Shown: positions 53,808-63,013, counted from the first letter of the stretch. The stretch is DNA of 64,000 bases from Oscillospiraceae bacterium (GCA_015067485.1 SVMJ01000009.1:1-64000); one strand, 5' to 3'. Program-made: numbers and translations. Notes: generated by a model not told the origin, from the sequence alone.

Positions 53808-54716
53808 ATGAAAATTTATACATTGACACTCAGTCCCGCGTATGACATTCACGCAACGGTCGAGCAGATTCTGCCGTTCGGCGAAAACCTTGCGCACATC
53901 AGCACGCGCGAGGCAGGCGGCAAGGGGGTCAACATCAGCCGTGCATTGCACGCTGTGGGTGTTCCAAATACTGCTCTCGTCGTGTTAGGAAAAGAAAACG
54001 GAGACGAGTTTCGCGCCGCCTTACAGGATTTGGACTGCATTTATTTGGAATGTGACGGACGCATTCGGGAAAATCTTACCTTGCACACCCCGGACCATCG
54101 CGAAATGCGAATCAGTTTCCCGGGATTTTCCGTTTCCGCAACGCTCCTTTCCCAACTCTCTGAACAGATCAGAGTAGCCGACGATACTTATATCACGCTG
54201 ACCGGTCGTGTTCCCGAAGGGCTTGCAATGGATGCAGTGATTGATTTCCTGCTCACACTCAAAAAGCAGGGTGCGAAAATCGTTGTGGATTCCCGCTCGT
54301 TTTCGCTTTCCGATCTCGCAAAAGTCTCACCATGGCTGATCAAACCGAATCAAGAAGAAGTCTCGACCTATTTGGGCGAGAACATCACAACACTCGAGCA
54401 AGCTGCGGCTGCAGCACGGAAACTTGCGGGGTTTGGAATCGCGAATACCATGGTGTCCCTCGGAAGTCTCGGTGCGCTTCTCGTACATGACGGGCATTTA
54501 TACCATGCGTCTTCCCCCGATATCACCCCGATCTCCACCATCGGCGCGGGCGACAGTTCGATTGCGGGATTTTTATCGGTTGCTTCCGAGCCCCCCGAAA
54601 TACGGCTCAAAACCGCGGTCGCCTTCGGTTCTGCCGCATGTTTGGTCAGCGGTTCTCTCGCGCCTGATCCCAAGGTCATCTCCGAGATGCTTTCTCAAAT
54701 CAAAATAAGAACCTGA
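53808..54716 (+). CDS. PfkB-family 1-phosphofructokinase / tagatose-6-P kinase
   Basis: 302 residues. The N-terminus MKIYTLTLSPAYDIHATVE with the later AGGKGVNISRALHAVG loop is the FruK/LacC signature (fructose-1-P or tagatose-6-P kinase). The ATP/anion-hole motif STIGAGDSSIAGFL carries the catalytic Asp. No PTS gene or fruR is next to it, so FruK is inferred, not proved. The start follows GGGAG. Confidence 0.85.
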   Translation: MKIYTLTLSPAYDIHATVEQILPFGENLAHISTREAGGKGVNISRALHAVGVPNTALVVLGKENGDEFRAALQDLDCIYLECDGRIRENLTLHTPDHREMRISFPGFSVSATLLSQLSEQIRVADDTYITLTGRVPEGLAMDAVIDFLLTLKKQGAKIVVDSRSFSLSDLAKVSPWLIKPNQEEVSTYLGENITTLEQAAAAARKLAGFGIANTMVSLGSLGALLVHDGHLYHASSPDITPISTIGAGDSSIAGFLSVASEPPEIRLKTAVAFGSAACLVSGSLAPDPKVISEMLSQIKIRT

Positions 54717-54748
54717 CCCGACATCGCAATCAAAGATTGCGGCCGGGT
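54716..54748 (+). other. structured element after the PfkB gene
   Basis: A two-tier hairpin (inner CGCAATC/GATTGCG, outer ACCCG/CGGGT) starting at the stop codon without a T run, followed by the palindromic CCGGGTACCCCGG. It does not match a riboswitch I know and is distinct from the terminator 30 nt further on. Confidence 0.4.
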
Positions 54749-54777
54749 ACCCCGGAACCTTGTTGTTTCACAAGAAC

Positions 54778-54812
54778 AAAAGACGGATGTCAGATTTGAC
54801 ATCCGTCTTTTT
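54778..54812. terminator. bidirectional terminator
   Basis: Stem AAAAGACGGATGTCA / TGACATCCGTCTTTT between the convergent PfkB and alarmone synthetase genes; overlaps the latter's stop. Confidence 0.88.
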
Positions 54813-55485
54813 CTTCGACTATATCGCGTACCGCTTGCATTTTTTCATCCAACGCACTACTGAGTGTTGCGCATTGCATCAACATATCCGCGGTCTTTGC
54901 AAGTTTTTCTTCGCTCAGGTTCTTTTTATAACGCATACGGTGTTCCAAGTTTGCCCACGATTCCATCGCGATCGTACGCAGCTGCACTTCCACTTTCATC
55001 TTGCGCTTTTCTTCGCTTAGGAAGATGGGGATTTCCAAAATCAAATGTAAACTGCGGTAGCCGTTTTCCTTGGGATTTTTGATGTAATCTTTCACCTTGA
55101 GAACCGTGATATCATCTTGCCGCGCAATGCAATCCGCCAAAACATAAATATCATCCACAAACGCGCAGATGACACGAACACCTGCAATATCGTTGATTTT
55201 CTCTTCGATCACATCGAGTGAAAACGGAAGATTGTTTCGCTGCAATTTCCCCCGAATACTGTCAAATGACTTGATTCGTGTTTTGATGCTCTCGATGGGA
55301 TTTCGCTCATGTAAGAGCGAAAACTGCTCGTTTAAGACACGGAACTTTGTTTCCACTTCGAGCATCGCACAGCGGAAATATGACATCATACGAGTCGCAT
55401 CCGCGATGGTTCGTTCGAGTTCTTCTGCTGTTTTTTCCTGAATCATGCGGCTGAAAAACTCACGCATTGTTTGCTGCTCTTTCAT
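54790..55485 (-). CDS. small alarmone (ppGpp) synthetase, RelP/RelQ-like
   Basis: 231 residues: only the RelA/SpoT synthetase domain. Motifs are DIAGVRVICAFVDDIYVLAD, VKDYIKNPKENGYRSLHL, and VEVQLRTIAMESWANLEHRMRY. No hydrolase or regulatory domains, so it makes (p)ppGpp or pGpp in response to transcriptional or stress cues. The C-terminal helix is as in RelQ tetramers. Own promoter with extended -10. Confidence 0.9.
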   Translation of the reverse strand: MKEQQTMREFFSRMIQEKTAEELERTIADATRMMSYFRCAMLEVETKFRVLNEQFSLLHERNPIESIKTRIKSFDSIRGKLQRNNLPFSLDVIEEKINDIAGVRVICAFVDDIYVLADCIARQDDITVLKVKDYIKNPKENGYRSLHLILEIPIFLSEEKRKMKVEVQLRTIAMESWANLEHRMRYKKNLSEEKLAKTADMLMQCATLSSALDEKMQAVRDIVEEKDGCQI

Positions 55486-55517
55486 GCCTTTTCCTTCCTT
55501 TTCTGTTTCTTGGCACT

Positions 55518-55526
55518 ATTATAGCA
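55518..55526 (-). promoter_or_regulatory. extended -10 promoter of the alarmone synthetase
   Basis: Minus strand TGCTATAAT with no good -35 at the right distance. Confidence 0.45.
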
Positions 55527-55568
55527 GATTTTACATTCGACATCTATCAACAATTTGTAAATTCTGTA

Positions 55569-56405
55569 TTATCTTTTTTCAAAACCAACGAGCATACCGC
55601 CCTTTTCCGCATAAAAACTGCAAAGTCCCTGACACTCATAAATCTCAATCTGTGCATCTTTTACATCCGCCAAGATCATTTCTTTAAGACGCATCGCCGC
55701 ACTTTCATTGAAACAATGTGCGATTCGCACTTTTCCGTTTTTCAGACCCGCTTTTTTCATGCGATGCACAATCGCAGCGATCGCTTTTTCCTGCCCGCGA
55801 CACTTGTCAAGCGGCTGCAGATCACCGACCGCGCTCGCCTGGCCCACAATGCGGATGCCGAGCAGCCCTACCGCTTTTGCAACTACTGAATGGACCCTGC
55901 CGTTGTTTGCAAGGTTCTTCATGGACTCCAGCATAAAGAGAAGTCCCGTTTGCTTCGTGTACGCTTGCACCGCTTCACAAATCGCATCAAAATTCTCCCC
56001 TGCAAGGATCAGCTCACGGATTTTTTCAATCATGAGTTTCAGCTCCGGACCTGCAGAAAGCGAGTTTAGCACAAAGACACGGCGGTCGGGGTGCTGTTCT
56101 TCATAAAGTTCTTTTGCGACCAACGCCGCGTTGTAACTGCCCGAGAGTGTTCCCGTGATGGTAACACAGAAAACAAACTGAGCCTCTCCGAACCGTCCCA
56201 GCCAGTCTTCCGGGTTGGGACAGGATGTGGATGACTTCCCTTTGTATTCGGAAAGCGTCTCCACCATGTTTCTGACATCGAGCGTCCCGTCATCCACATA
56301 CTCGCGCTCTGCGGTAATGATTTTAAGCGGCGCGGTGGCAAACGGAACCGCGTCAAATTCAAATAAATCCGACGATGAGTCGGTTACGATTCGAAATAAT
56401 TCCAT
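55569..56405 (-). CDS. DegV-family fatty-acid-binding protein (FakB-like)
   Basis: 278 residues. N-terminal RIVTDSSSDLFEF and TSCPNPEDWLGRF plus VLNSLSAGPELKLMIEKI match DegV; these proteins bind a fatty acid and present it to FakA kinase. CVTITGTLSGSYNAAL contains the conserved Thr/Ser-rich carboxylate-binding loop (usually ISSGLSGTY), here TGTLSGSY. No fakA next to it. Confidence 0.9.
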   Translation of the reverse strand: MELFRIVTDSSSDLFEFDAVPFATAPLKIITAEREYVDDGTLDVRNMVETLSEYKGKSSTSCPNPEDWLGRFGEAQFVFCVTITGTLSGSYNAALVAKELYEEQHPDRRVFVLNSLSAGPELKLMIEKIRELILAGENFDAICEAVQAYTKQTGLLFMLESMKNLANNGRVHSVVAKAVGLLGIRIVGQASAVGDLQPLDKCRGQEKAIAAIVHRMKKAGLKNGKVRIAHCFNESAAMRLKEMILADVKDAQIEIYECQGLCSFYAEKGGMLVGFEKR

Positions 56406-56437
56406 ACAGCAATTTCTCCTATCATATTTCTGCGCTC

Positions 56438-56467
56438 ATTATATTCCACACACCGATCCCGTTGCAA
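56438..56467 (-). promoter_or_regulatory. degV promoter
   Basis: Minus strand TTGCAA, 18-nt spacer, TATAAT. Confidence 0.5.
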
Positions 56468-56615
56468 CCTACTCCTTACTTTTGAATGTATACCGCGGTT
56501 TCCGCGGCGGTAGAGTTGCACTTTTCGAACTCCACGGCAGAGAGAGATGGCATTTTCTGCATAATCACGCGGTACGATACAAATGCTAACACCAAAGTAG
56601 CAAAGGAGTGTTTCT

Positions 56616-57728
56616 ATGAAATCATCCGAAAATCATCGATATCGCACGACACTTCCCACAACAGAAAAAAACGGGTACTACGAGATACGTCTCGAAAGCA
56701 TCGGGGGGTTGGGCGCGAATTTATGCGGAAAATTATTGGGCGAACTCGGTGCTTCCTATTTGGGATTGAATGCGGCTTCCTTTTCCAGTTACGGTTCGGA
56801 AAAGCGCGGCTCACCCGTCAAATCATTCGTGCGCTTCAGTGCGCACGACCGTGAGATTTTGCCGAGCAGTCCGATCGAGCATCCCAATATGCTCGTCTTA
56901 TTCCATCACGCACTCTCTAAAACTCTTCCCGTTACCGCGGGTGTGCGAGAAGACTGCATTGTGATCGTAAACACATCTCTTTCTCCGCAAGAAGTGAGAG
57001 AAGACTTAAAACTCCATGCCGGCACGGTGCTTTGTATCGACGCCCTTTCTTTCGCGCTCAAGACCAAGAGCCGCGTGAATATGGTTCTGCTCGGTGCGAT
57101 CGCAAAAGCATCCGGATTCATCCCGCTCGACGCGGTGAAAGAATTGGTAGAAGATTCATTGGGCAAGAAATACCCCGCTCTGCTCCAAAACAACCTGAAT
57201 GGTTTGGAAGCAGGATACCACGAAGTGGTTTCGGAAACCTTCACAGATGACGGTCTCTTTCCCGAGCGCCCCTTTTCCGAAGCAAAAAGCAGATGGGGTT
57301 ATCAAAACGCACCGCTCGGCGGAGTAAATCCGCATATCGGCAGTACGGTTTCCAATGACCTTTCCCCGTCCCGCGAAGGATTCATCCCACTCTTCGTGGC
57401 AGAAAAGTGCATCCATTGCGGTTTGTGCGACTCGACTTGCCCCGACATGGTGTTCCAGTTTCTCCCGGGGGAATATCGCGGGAAGCCTGCCATGATGAAC
57501 CGTGGTCTGGACTATCACCATTGCAAAGGTTGCCTGCGTTGCGTGGATGTTTGTCCAACAAATGCCTTGGTGGTTGGAAAGGAATCGGAACATCCCGAAA
57601 AGCGTTGGTTTGTGCGCAATAAGGATCTCGCAGTCGATCATTTGGATTTCACACCAACAGGTGCCGACCCTTGGATCACGAGTGAATCCTATTTGGACGA
57701 AAAGAATTTCGAGGGAGGGATTGTATAA
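56616..57728 (+). CDS. 2-oxoacid:ferredoxin oxidoreductase, gamma-delta fusion
   Basis: 370 residues. Residues about 22-195 are the gamma domain (LESIGGLGANLCGKLLGEL, SYGSEKRGSPVKSFVRFS), followed by a linker and a delta domain with two [4Fe-4S] motifs, CIHCGLCDSTCPDMV and CKGCLRCVDVCPTNAL. Together with the next gene it forms a complete POR/VOR/IOR-type enzyme that decarboxylates a 2-oxoacid to acyl-CoA with reduction of ferredoxin (or the reverse). AAAGGAG precedes the ATG. Substrate not resolved. Confidence 0.9.
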   Translation: MKSSENHRYRTTLPTTEKNGYYEIRLESIGGLGANLCGKLLGELGASYLGLNAASFSSYGSEKRGSPVKSFVRFSAHDREILPSSPIEHPNMLVLFHHALSKTLPVTAGVREDCIVIVNTSLSPQEVREDLKLHAGTVLCIDALSFALKTKSRVNMVLLGAIAKASGFIPLDAVKELVEDSLGKKYPALLQNNLNGLEAGYHEVVSETFTDDGLFPERPFSEAKSRWGYQNAPLGGVNPHIGSTVSNDLSPSREGFIPLFVAEKCIHCGLCDSTCPDMVFQFLPGEYRGKPAMMNRGLDYHHCKGCLRCVDVCPTNALVVGKESEHPEKRWFVRNKDLAVDHLDFTPTGADPWITSESYLDEKNFEGGIV

Positions 57729-57729
57729 A

Positions 57730-59958
57730 ATGAAAACTGCAAAACAAACACTTTTATTCGAAAGCGGGAATGAACTCGCAGCTTATGCGGCAAAACAGAT
57801 TAACTACCATGTGATGGGATATTATCCCATCACCCCCTCCACTCAAATCGCGGAATATCTCGATCAAATGGCGGCAGACGGTGAGCATGGGATCGCGTTG
57901 ATCCCGACTGAGGGCGAGCATAGCGCGGCAGGTCTTTGTTACGGTGCATCGGCAGGCGGTGGCAGGGTCTTCAACGCCACATCTGCAAACGGGCTTTTGT
58001 ATGCACTCGAGCAACTCCCCGTACAATCAGGCACACGTCTTCCCATGGTGATGAATGTCGCGTGCCGCACGGTTTCGGGTCCTCTTTCCATCAAAGGCGA
58101 CCACAGCGACATCATGTACACACTCAACTCCGGTTGGATCATTCTGTTCGCCGCATCTCCACAGCAAGTATATGACCTAAACATCTGTGCCATTAAAATC
58201 GCAGAAGCCGTCCGTCTTCCCGTGATCGTTGCATTTGACGGATTCTTCACCAGCCATCAAAAGCGAAACTCTTATGTCTTCGCGGATGACAAGACCGTAC
58301 AGGATTTTGTCGGAAAACCGAACCCCGAACACACGGTTTTAGACCCCGATCATCCGATCACGCTTGGCTCGTATATGAACGAACCCGACCTAATGAACAA
58401 CAAATACCAACTGCATTTGGCGATGGAAGATGCACACGATGTGATTGAATCTGTATTCGCCGAGTTTTCTAAACTCTCGGGAAGATCGCTCTCTCCGCTC
58501 AACTCCTATCAGGCAGACGATGCGGAAACCCTGCTCTTCGTGCTTGGTTCTTCTTATCTCACCGCAAAATCCGCGGTGGACAAACTGCGGGCACAAGGGG
58601 AAAAAGTCGGTCTATTCACATTGGGCGTGCTTCGCCCTTTCCCGTCCGATGAAATCGCGAATCTTTGCAAATCTGTCAAAACCATCATCATTGCCGACCG
58701 TCAGGACTCCTACGGTGCAGGCGGCGGGAATATGTCGCTCGAGATCCGTGCCGCATTGCAAAAACATGGGCTCACTCCACGCGTGCTCAGCCGCGTCTAC
58801 GGTCTTGGCGGACGCGACTTTTTCGAAGAAGATGCTCTCTCGCTTTTTGAACTGTCAAGCAACCAAGACACGCCCGACTTTGATTATCTTGGGGTTTATC
58901 CGGGGGAAGATGATTTCACTCCGAAGCCCTATTTCCACCCGATTACCAACGATGAGAACTTAACGGGTCTCATCGCCTGCAGCGAGCAGGAGGGAAAACT
59001 TTCCATCCAAGGTGCAACCGTGCGTGATACTCTCGCCCGTCCCAAACGCATCGCCCCGGGACACGGTGCCTGCCCGGGTTGCGGCATCCCGGTTAATCTC
59101 AATCTCCTGCTTCGCGGAATGGAAGGGAATGTGGTATTGCTCTTCCAGACGGGTTGCGGGATGGTGGTTACCACAAATTATCCCAAAACCGCGTTTCGTG
59201 TCCCCTATCTCCACAATCTGTTCCAAAACGGTGCCGCTACCATTGGCGGACTTTCGAAAATGTATCACAAAATGCAGGAGCGCGGCGAACTGCCCAAAGG
59301 CGACATCACGTTCATCATGGTCAGCGGGGATGGTGGGCTTGATATCGGCATGGGTTCAGCACTCGGCACCGCACTCAGAAACGACCCTGTCATCCTGTTT
59401 GAATACGACAATGGCGGTTATATGAACACGGGTTATCAGCTATCTTACTCCACCCCGCTCGGGGCAAAAAGTGCCACTTCTCACTTGGGCGAGAAACAAT
59501 GGGGCAAGACTTTTTTCCACAAAGATATGCCGCGCATCATGGCATCAACCGGGATGCCGTATGTCGCTACCGCGGCAGAATCCGAGCCGAATGACTTTAT
59601 CCGCAAAGCGGCAAAAGCGCAATATTATGCAAAAAACCACGGTACTTCATATCTCAAATGCTTATCCGCCTGCCCGCTTAACTGGGGCGATCAGCCCAAC
59701 ACCGAGCGAAAAGTGATTTCCGCCGCGGTGAACAGCTGCTATTTCCCGCTCTATGAAGTGGAGCGCGGAATCACCACGCTCACATTTGATCCCGAGATTT
59801 CGGGCAAAAAAATCCCCGTCGCCGATTGGCTCGGCATGATGGGACGCACCAAGCACCTGTGTAAGGAAGCGTACCAAGACGTGCGTGAGATGATCCAAAG
59901 CGAAGTGGATGCGCGCTGGCATCGTTTGAAAGCAATGTCCGAACATCCGGATTTATAA
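57730..59958 (+). CDS. 2-oxoacid:ferredoxin oxidoreductase, alpha-beta fusion
   Basis: 742 residues. The alpha part (about 1-430) has GYYPITPSTQIAEYLDQM and GEHSAAGLCYGASAGGGR; the beta part (from about 435) has the PGHGACPGCGIPVN Cys motif, the TPP motif GDGGLDIGMGSALGTALRN ... DNGGYMNTG, and CxSACP-like LSACPLNWG. In most organisms alpha and beta are separate. It starts 1 nt after the gamma-delta stop, with GGGAGGG upstream. Substrate (pyruvate, branched-chain, aryl-pyruvate or 2-oxoglutarate) cannot be told by eye; the PaaK T-box locus 3 kb away makes aryl-pyruvates worth testing. Confidence 0.9.
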   Translation: MKTAKQTLLFESGNELAAYAAKQINYHVMGYYPITPSTQIAEYLDQMAADGEHGIALIPTEGEHSAAGLCYGASAGGGRVFNATSANGLLYALEQLPVQSGTRLPMVMNVACRTVSGPLSIKGDHSDIMYTLNSGWIILFAASPQQVYDLNICAIKIAEAVRLPVIVAFDGFFTSHQKRNSYVFADDKTVQDFVGKPNPEHTVLDPDHPITLGSYMNEPDLMNNKYQLHLAMEDAHDVIESVFAEFSKLSGRSLSPLNSYQADDAETLLFVLGSSYLTAKSAVDKLRAQGEKVGLFTLGVLRPFPSDEIANLCKSVKTIIIADRQDSYGAGGGNMSLEIRAALQKHGLTPRVLSRVYGLGGRDFFEEDALSLFELSSNQDTPDFDYLGVYPGEDDFTPKPYFHPITNDENLTGLIACSEQEGKLSIQGATVRDTLARPKRIAPGHGACPGCGIPVNLNLLLRGMEGNVVLLFQTGCGMVVTTNYPKTAFRVPYLHNLFQNGAATIGGLSKMYHKMQERGELPKGDITFIMVSGDGGLDIGMGSALGTALRNDPVILFEYDNGGYMNTGYQLSYSTPLGAKSATSHLGEKQWGKTFFHKDMPRIMASTGMPYVATAAESEPNDFIRKAAKAQYYAKNHGTSYLKCLSACPLNWGDQPNTERKVISAAVNSCYFPLYEVERGITTLTFDPEISGKKIPVADWLGMMGRTKHLCKEAYQDVREMIQSEVDARWHRLKAMSEHPDL

Positions 59959-59961
59959 CAG

Positions 59962-59998
59962 AAAAAGAACTCACATTGTAATAATGTGAGTTCTTTTT
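59962..59998. terminator. bidirectional terminator
   Basis: Stem AAAAAGAACTCACATT / AATGTGAGTTCTTTTT with a 5-nt loop between convergent genes. Confidence 0.9.
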
Positions 59999-60000
59999 CT

Positions 60001-61326
60001 TTACAATCGCCAGTAATTGAGTCCTGATGCATTGAGTTCTTGAATGCAATACACTCCTTTGATATCGAGCAGGATCTTTTCGGTGTCTGGTATATCTGTG
60101 CGGAACAGACCCTTGACTGCATTCAAAGAAAGTTCCTTGAATGCATCGTGCGCAACTGCAACAATGATACAGTCGGCACCTTGAATTTCATTGAGCGGTA
60201 CGAGCGAAACACCATATTCGCGTTTTGCATCTTCTGCATCTGCCCAAGGGTCAACAACTGTAGGTTTGATAGAATACTGTTTGAGTCGTTTGATAATATC
60301 TTCCACTTTGCTATTTCGGACATCAGGACAATTTTCCTTGAACGTAAGACCTAAAATGACAACATTTGCAGTTTTGGGCGCCTTCCCTGCACGAATCATT
60401 TCCTTGATCGCGGCGTCGGCAACAAATTCACCCATTCCGTCATTGACCTTACGTCCGGAAAGCACGATCTGACTGTGATAGCCGAGTTTTTCCGCTTCAT
60501 AGGTGAAGTAATATGGATCTACCCCGATGCAATGTCCGCCAACGAGACCCGGACGGAAGCCGAGCGCATTCCATTTGGTGTTCATTCCATCAACCACTTC
60601 GTTGGTATCAATCCCCATACGATCAAACACCATTGCCAGTTCGTTCATGAAGGCAATGTTAATATCACGCTGGCTATTTTCCACCACCTTGATCGCCTCT
60701 GCGGTCTTGATGGAAGACACCGGATACGTCCCTACTTCGATGACAATATCGTACACTTTTTTGATTTCGTCCAATGTTTCCTGGTCCATTCCGGAAACAA
60801 TTTTTTTGATATTCTCCAAGCGATGAACCTTATCGCCCGGATTGATGCGTTCCGGTGAGTATCCGATTTTGAAATCTACTCCGCATTTCAAGCCCGACTC
60901 TCGCTCCAAAATCGGAACACAGATATCCTCGGTTACCCCGGGATATACGGTGGATTCGAACACAACAATGGAGCCTTTTGTTAAATTCCGACCCAAAATC
61001 GTGCTCGCACCGATGACCGGGCTGAGATCAGGCGTGTGATCGGTATTGACCGGCGTTGGCACGGCAACAATGTGGAACTTCGCTTCACGCAGAGCGGTTT
61101 CATCTGCAGTAAACTGGATCGAGGTGTTTCGTATCACCTCATTGCCGACCTCGTTAGTCGGGTCAACTCCGGACTTATAGAGTTCGATTTTCTTTTGATT
61201 CAAATCAAACCCGACAACATCGATGCCTTTTGCCGCAAAAGCCACGGCAATCGGCATCCCAACGTAGCCCAATCCAATGAGTGCCAACCTTTCTTCTTTT
61301 TTGACGAGTGCTTCGTATAGACGCAT
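60001..61326 (-). CDS. nucleotide-sugar dehydrogenase, WbpO/TviB-like (UDP-HexNAc)
   Basis: 441 residues of the UDP-glucose/GDP-mannose dehydrogenase family: NAD motif LALIGLGYVGMPIAVAFAAKG, the catalytic-Cys motif GLVGGHCIGVDPYYFTYEAE and GLTFKENCPDVRNSKVEDI. The GVDPYYFTYEAEKLGYHSQ form resembles WbpO/TviB (UDP-GalNAc or UDP-GlcNAc 6-dehydrogenase) rather than plain UDP-Glc dehydrogenase. With the WbpP/TviC-like epimerase near 26 kb it would supply UDP-GalNAcA for the surface polymer. Confidence 0.87.
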   Translation of the reverse strand: MRLYEALVKKEERLALIGLGYVGMPIAVAFAAKGIDVVGFDLNQKKIELYKSGVDPTNEVGNEVIRNTSIQFTADETALREAKFHIVAVPTPVNTDHTPDLSPVIGASTILGRNLTKGSIVVFESTVYPGVTEDICVPILERESGLKCGVDFKIGYSPERINPGDKVHRLENIKKIVSGMDQETLDEIKKVYDIVIEVGTYPVSSIKTAEAIKVVENSQRDINIAFMNELAMVFDRMGIDTNEVVDGMNTKWNALGFRPGLVGGHCIGVDPYYFTYEAEKLGYHSQIVLSGRKVNDGMGEFVADAAIKEMIRAGKAPKTANVVILGLTFKENCPDVRNSKVEDIIKRLKQYSIKPTVVDPWADAEDAKREYGVSLVPLNEIQGADCIIVAVAHDAFKELSLNAVKGLFRTDIPDTEKILLDIKGVYCIQELNASGLNYWRL

Positions 61327-61395
61327 TCTTTTTCCTTCCTTTCCTATGGATGTAATTTTTTGTACAGTTCTAACCGTCCCTATCGATTAGGCCTG

Positions 61396-62640
61396 TCACA
61401 TTGCACATTTTGCGCAAGGGGTGAGATTCGCGCTCTTTGCTTCTTCCAGCGCCACTTCACAACTGTTCTTTCCACCACAGTCGGGATCCAAATGATAACG
61501 CTTTCCGCTCGGTGTACGATACACCTTTCGCGTTTGTTCCTGCTTCGGTTTCGACACACTTCCGTTATAAGAACTTGCGCCCGTGCGATAATCGATTTGA
61601 ATTTGCGGCTGGACGTTATAGCAGTAAGCACAGAATTTAATCCCGCGTCCATTGTCTTCCACCGAGTATGCTTCCAAGAGCACGCCATCTGCCAAGAGAT
61701 TACTTTCGGTAAATACAGGTGTTACGCGGTACATGACGTTGTTCCCCGTTCGCTCAATATAGTCATCGATCGCGTTTTCAAACGGGAGCATCCCGTCTAC
61801 GTTCAAGTAGCGCGTCCCTGTGATCAAGTTGCGCTTATTTGCGTTCTCGCCGGTAAGTTGATAGCCGATCAGATGACAGCGGTTGTATAAATATCGTCCA
61901 TCCACCACGTCATATTCGCGGTTGATCCATCCGGTCGGAGTAACCGAACTGATGCTCTCACGCGCACCCGTTGGCATTAACTCCCTTGCGACCGACGCCA
62001 TACACACATCGCACCGTCCGAGTTCGTCGAGATTGCTGTAATACTCAAATGCCGCATCGATAATCTCATATTCCTTGAAGAACGGAACGTTTCCGTTGAG
62101 TTCCTCATAGGGTTTTCCCGAATAGGCGGGAAGCATCCGCTTGATGGTTTGATACTCATGCTCTTCAAATAGGTTACGGATGATATAGACCGTCCGATCT
62201 TCCCCATCCCAAGCGACCCCAAGGTTAAACCCTTCCGCGATGAAGCGGATTGGGAGCATAGTGCGAGCGTTGATGATGGCAGGTGCAACATCCAGCGTGT
62301 GTGCCTTTTGGTTGAGATACGCAGTTTTACTGTTAATGGTAAGCGTAATCACATCGCTCTCCATCGCAAGTGTTACCGTTTGCGTATTCGGATTCCAATC
62401 AACCGTACCACCAAAAGATTCAATGATTGCACGAATGGGAACCAGCGTGCGCCCCTGTGTAACCTGCGGTTTTGTCCCGCGTCCCGCGTCGATTTCGGTA
62501 GATACCCCGTTTACTTCCATCAAAGGATTTTCGATCTGCAAACTCACCACAACATCCGCAGGCGCGTTCGCAAGTGCGGAAACCAAACACGAACACAGCG
62601 CGAAAACAGCAAGTAAAACAACAAGTAATTTTCGTTTCAA
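61396..62640 (-). CDS. secreted nuclease: Cu-amine-oxidase-N domain + EndA-type nuclease + Cys tail
   Basis: 414 residues. Signal peptide (about 1-25), a copper-amine-oxidase-like N-terminal domain (about 28-150: QGRTLVPIRAIIESFGGTVDW, TMLPIRFIAEGFNL), a DNA/RNA non-specific endonuclease domain (about 190-355) with the beta-beta-alpha-metal motif YNRCHLIGYQLTGENANKRN (usual DRGH replaced by NRCH as in other Firmicute members), and a C-terminal mini-domain PSGKRYHLDPDCGGKNSC ... CAKC. Start TTG at 62640 after GGGAG is preferred; GTG at 62649 is alternative. Confidence 0.88.
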   Translation of the reverse strand: MKRKLLVVLLAVFALCSCLVSALANAPADVVVSLQIENPLMEVNGVSTEIDAGRGTKPQVTQGRTLVPIRAIIESFGGTVDWNPNTQTVTLAMESDVITLTINSKTAYLNQKAHTLDVAPAIINARTMLPIRFIAEGFNLGVAWDGEDRTVYIIRNLFEEHEYQTIKRMLPAYSGKPYEELNGNVPFFKEYEIIDAAFEYYSNLDELGRCDVCMASVARELMPTGARESISSVTPTGWINREYDVVDGRYLYNRCHLIGYQLTGENANKRNLITGTRYLNVDGMLPFENAIDDYIERTGNNVMYRVTPVFTESNLLADGVLLEAYSVEDNGRGIKFCAYCYNVQPQIQIDYRTGASSYNGSVSKPKQEQTRKVYRTPSGKRYHLDPDCGGKNSCEVALEEAKSANLTPCAKCAM

Positions 62641-62662
62641 TCTATCCACTCCCTTTGTGTGT

Positions 62663-62691
62663 ATTATATCACGGATTGAACCGAGTGTCTA
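62663..62691 (-). promoter_or_regulatory. nuclease gene promoter
   Basis: Minus strand TAGACA, 17-nt spacer, TATAAT. Confidence 0.6.
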
Positions 62692-62711
62692 TTTTATCGA
62701 GAAAAATATGG

Positions 62712-62740
62712 TTGACTTTTCAAAATGAAAGTGCTACAAT
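62712..62740 (+). promoter_or_regulatory. promoter of the T-box/paaK transcript
   Basis: TTGACT, 17-nt spacer, TACAAT; transcription would begin about 62747, just before the T-box stem I. Confidence 0.7.
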
Positions 62741-62747
62741 ATGAAAC

Positions 62748-63000
62748 AACAACAGAATAATGTTGTAACACGAAATGCGAAGATCAGAAACCAGTAAGTT
62801 GGAAAGAATCTTGAGAGAGTTGCCGGTTGGTGCGAGGCAAAGTGGGCGTCCTTCTGAATTCATTCTGTTAGCAGTGCGCTGAACAAGAGCAATCTTAAGT
62901 AGGATGCAACGGGAGTTCCCGTTATAGAACCAAGGTATGTTAGTACCCGATAAGGTTGCTACCGTGAGATAGCAACGAACTGAGGTGGTACCACGGGATT
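62748..63000 (+). ncRNA. T-box leader, probable Phe (UUC) specifier
   Basis: Recognised by AGAGAG and GGTTGGTGCGAGGC (stem I distal elements), the CTGAA that precedes the specifier, and the T-box sequence AGGTGGTACCACGG (62983-62996) that pairs with the tRNA acceptor end. The triplet after CTGAA is TTC (62859-62861), a Phe codon. Uncharged tRNA-Phe would favour antitermination. Confidence 0.9.
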
Positions 63001-63013
63001 ATTGTTTTCTCGT

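Noticed and set aside
54716-54748. Metabolite riboswitch after the PfkB gene
   Set aside because: No known aptamer signature; it lies downstream of its gene and the next gene is on the opposite strand.
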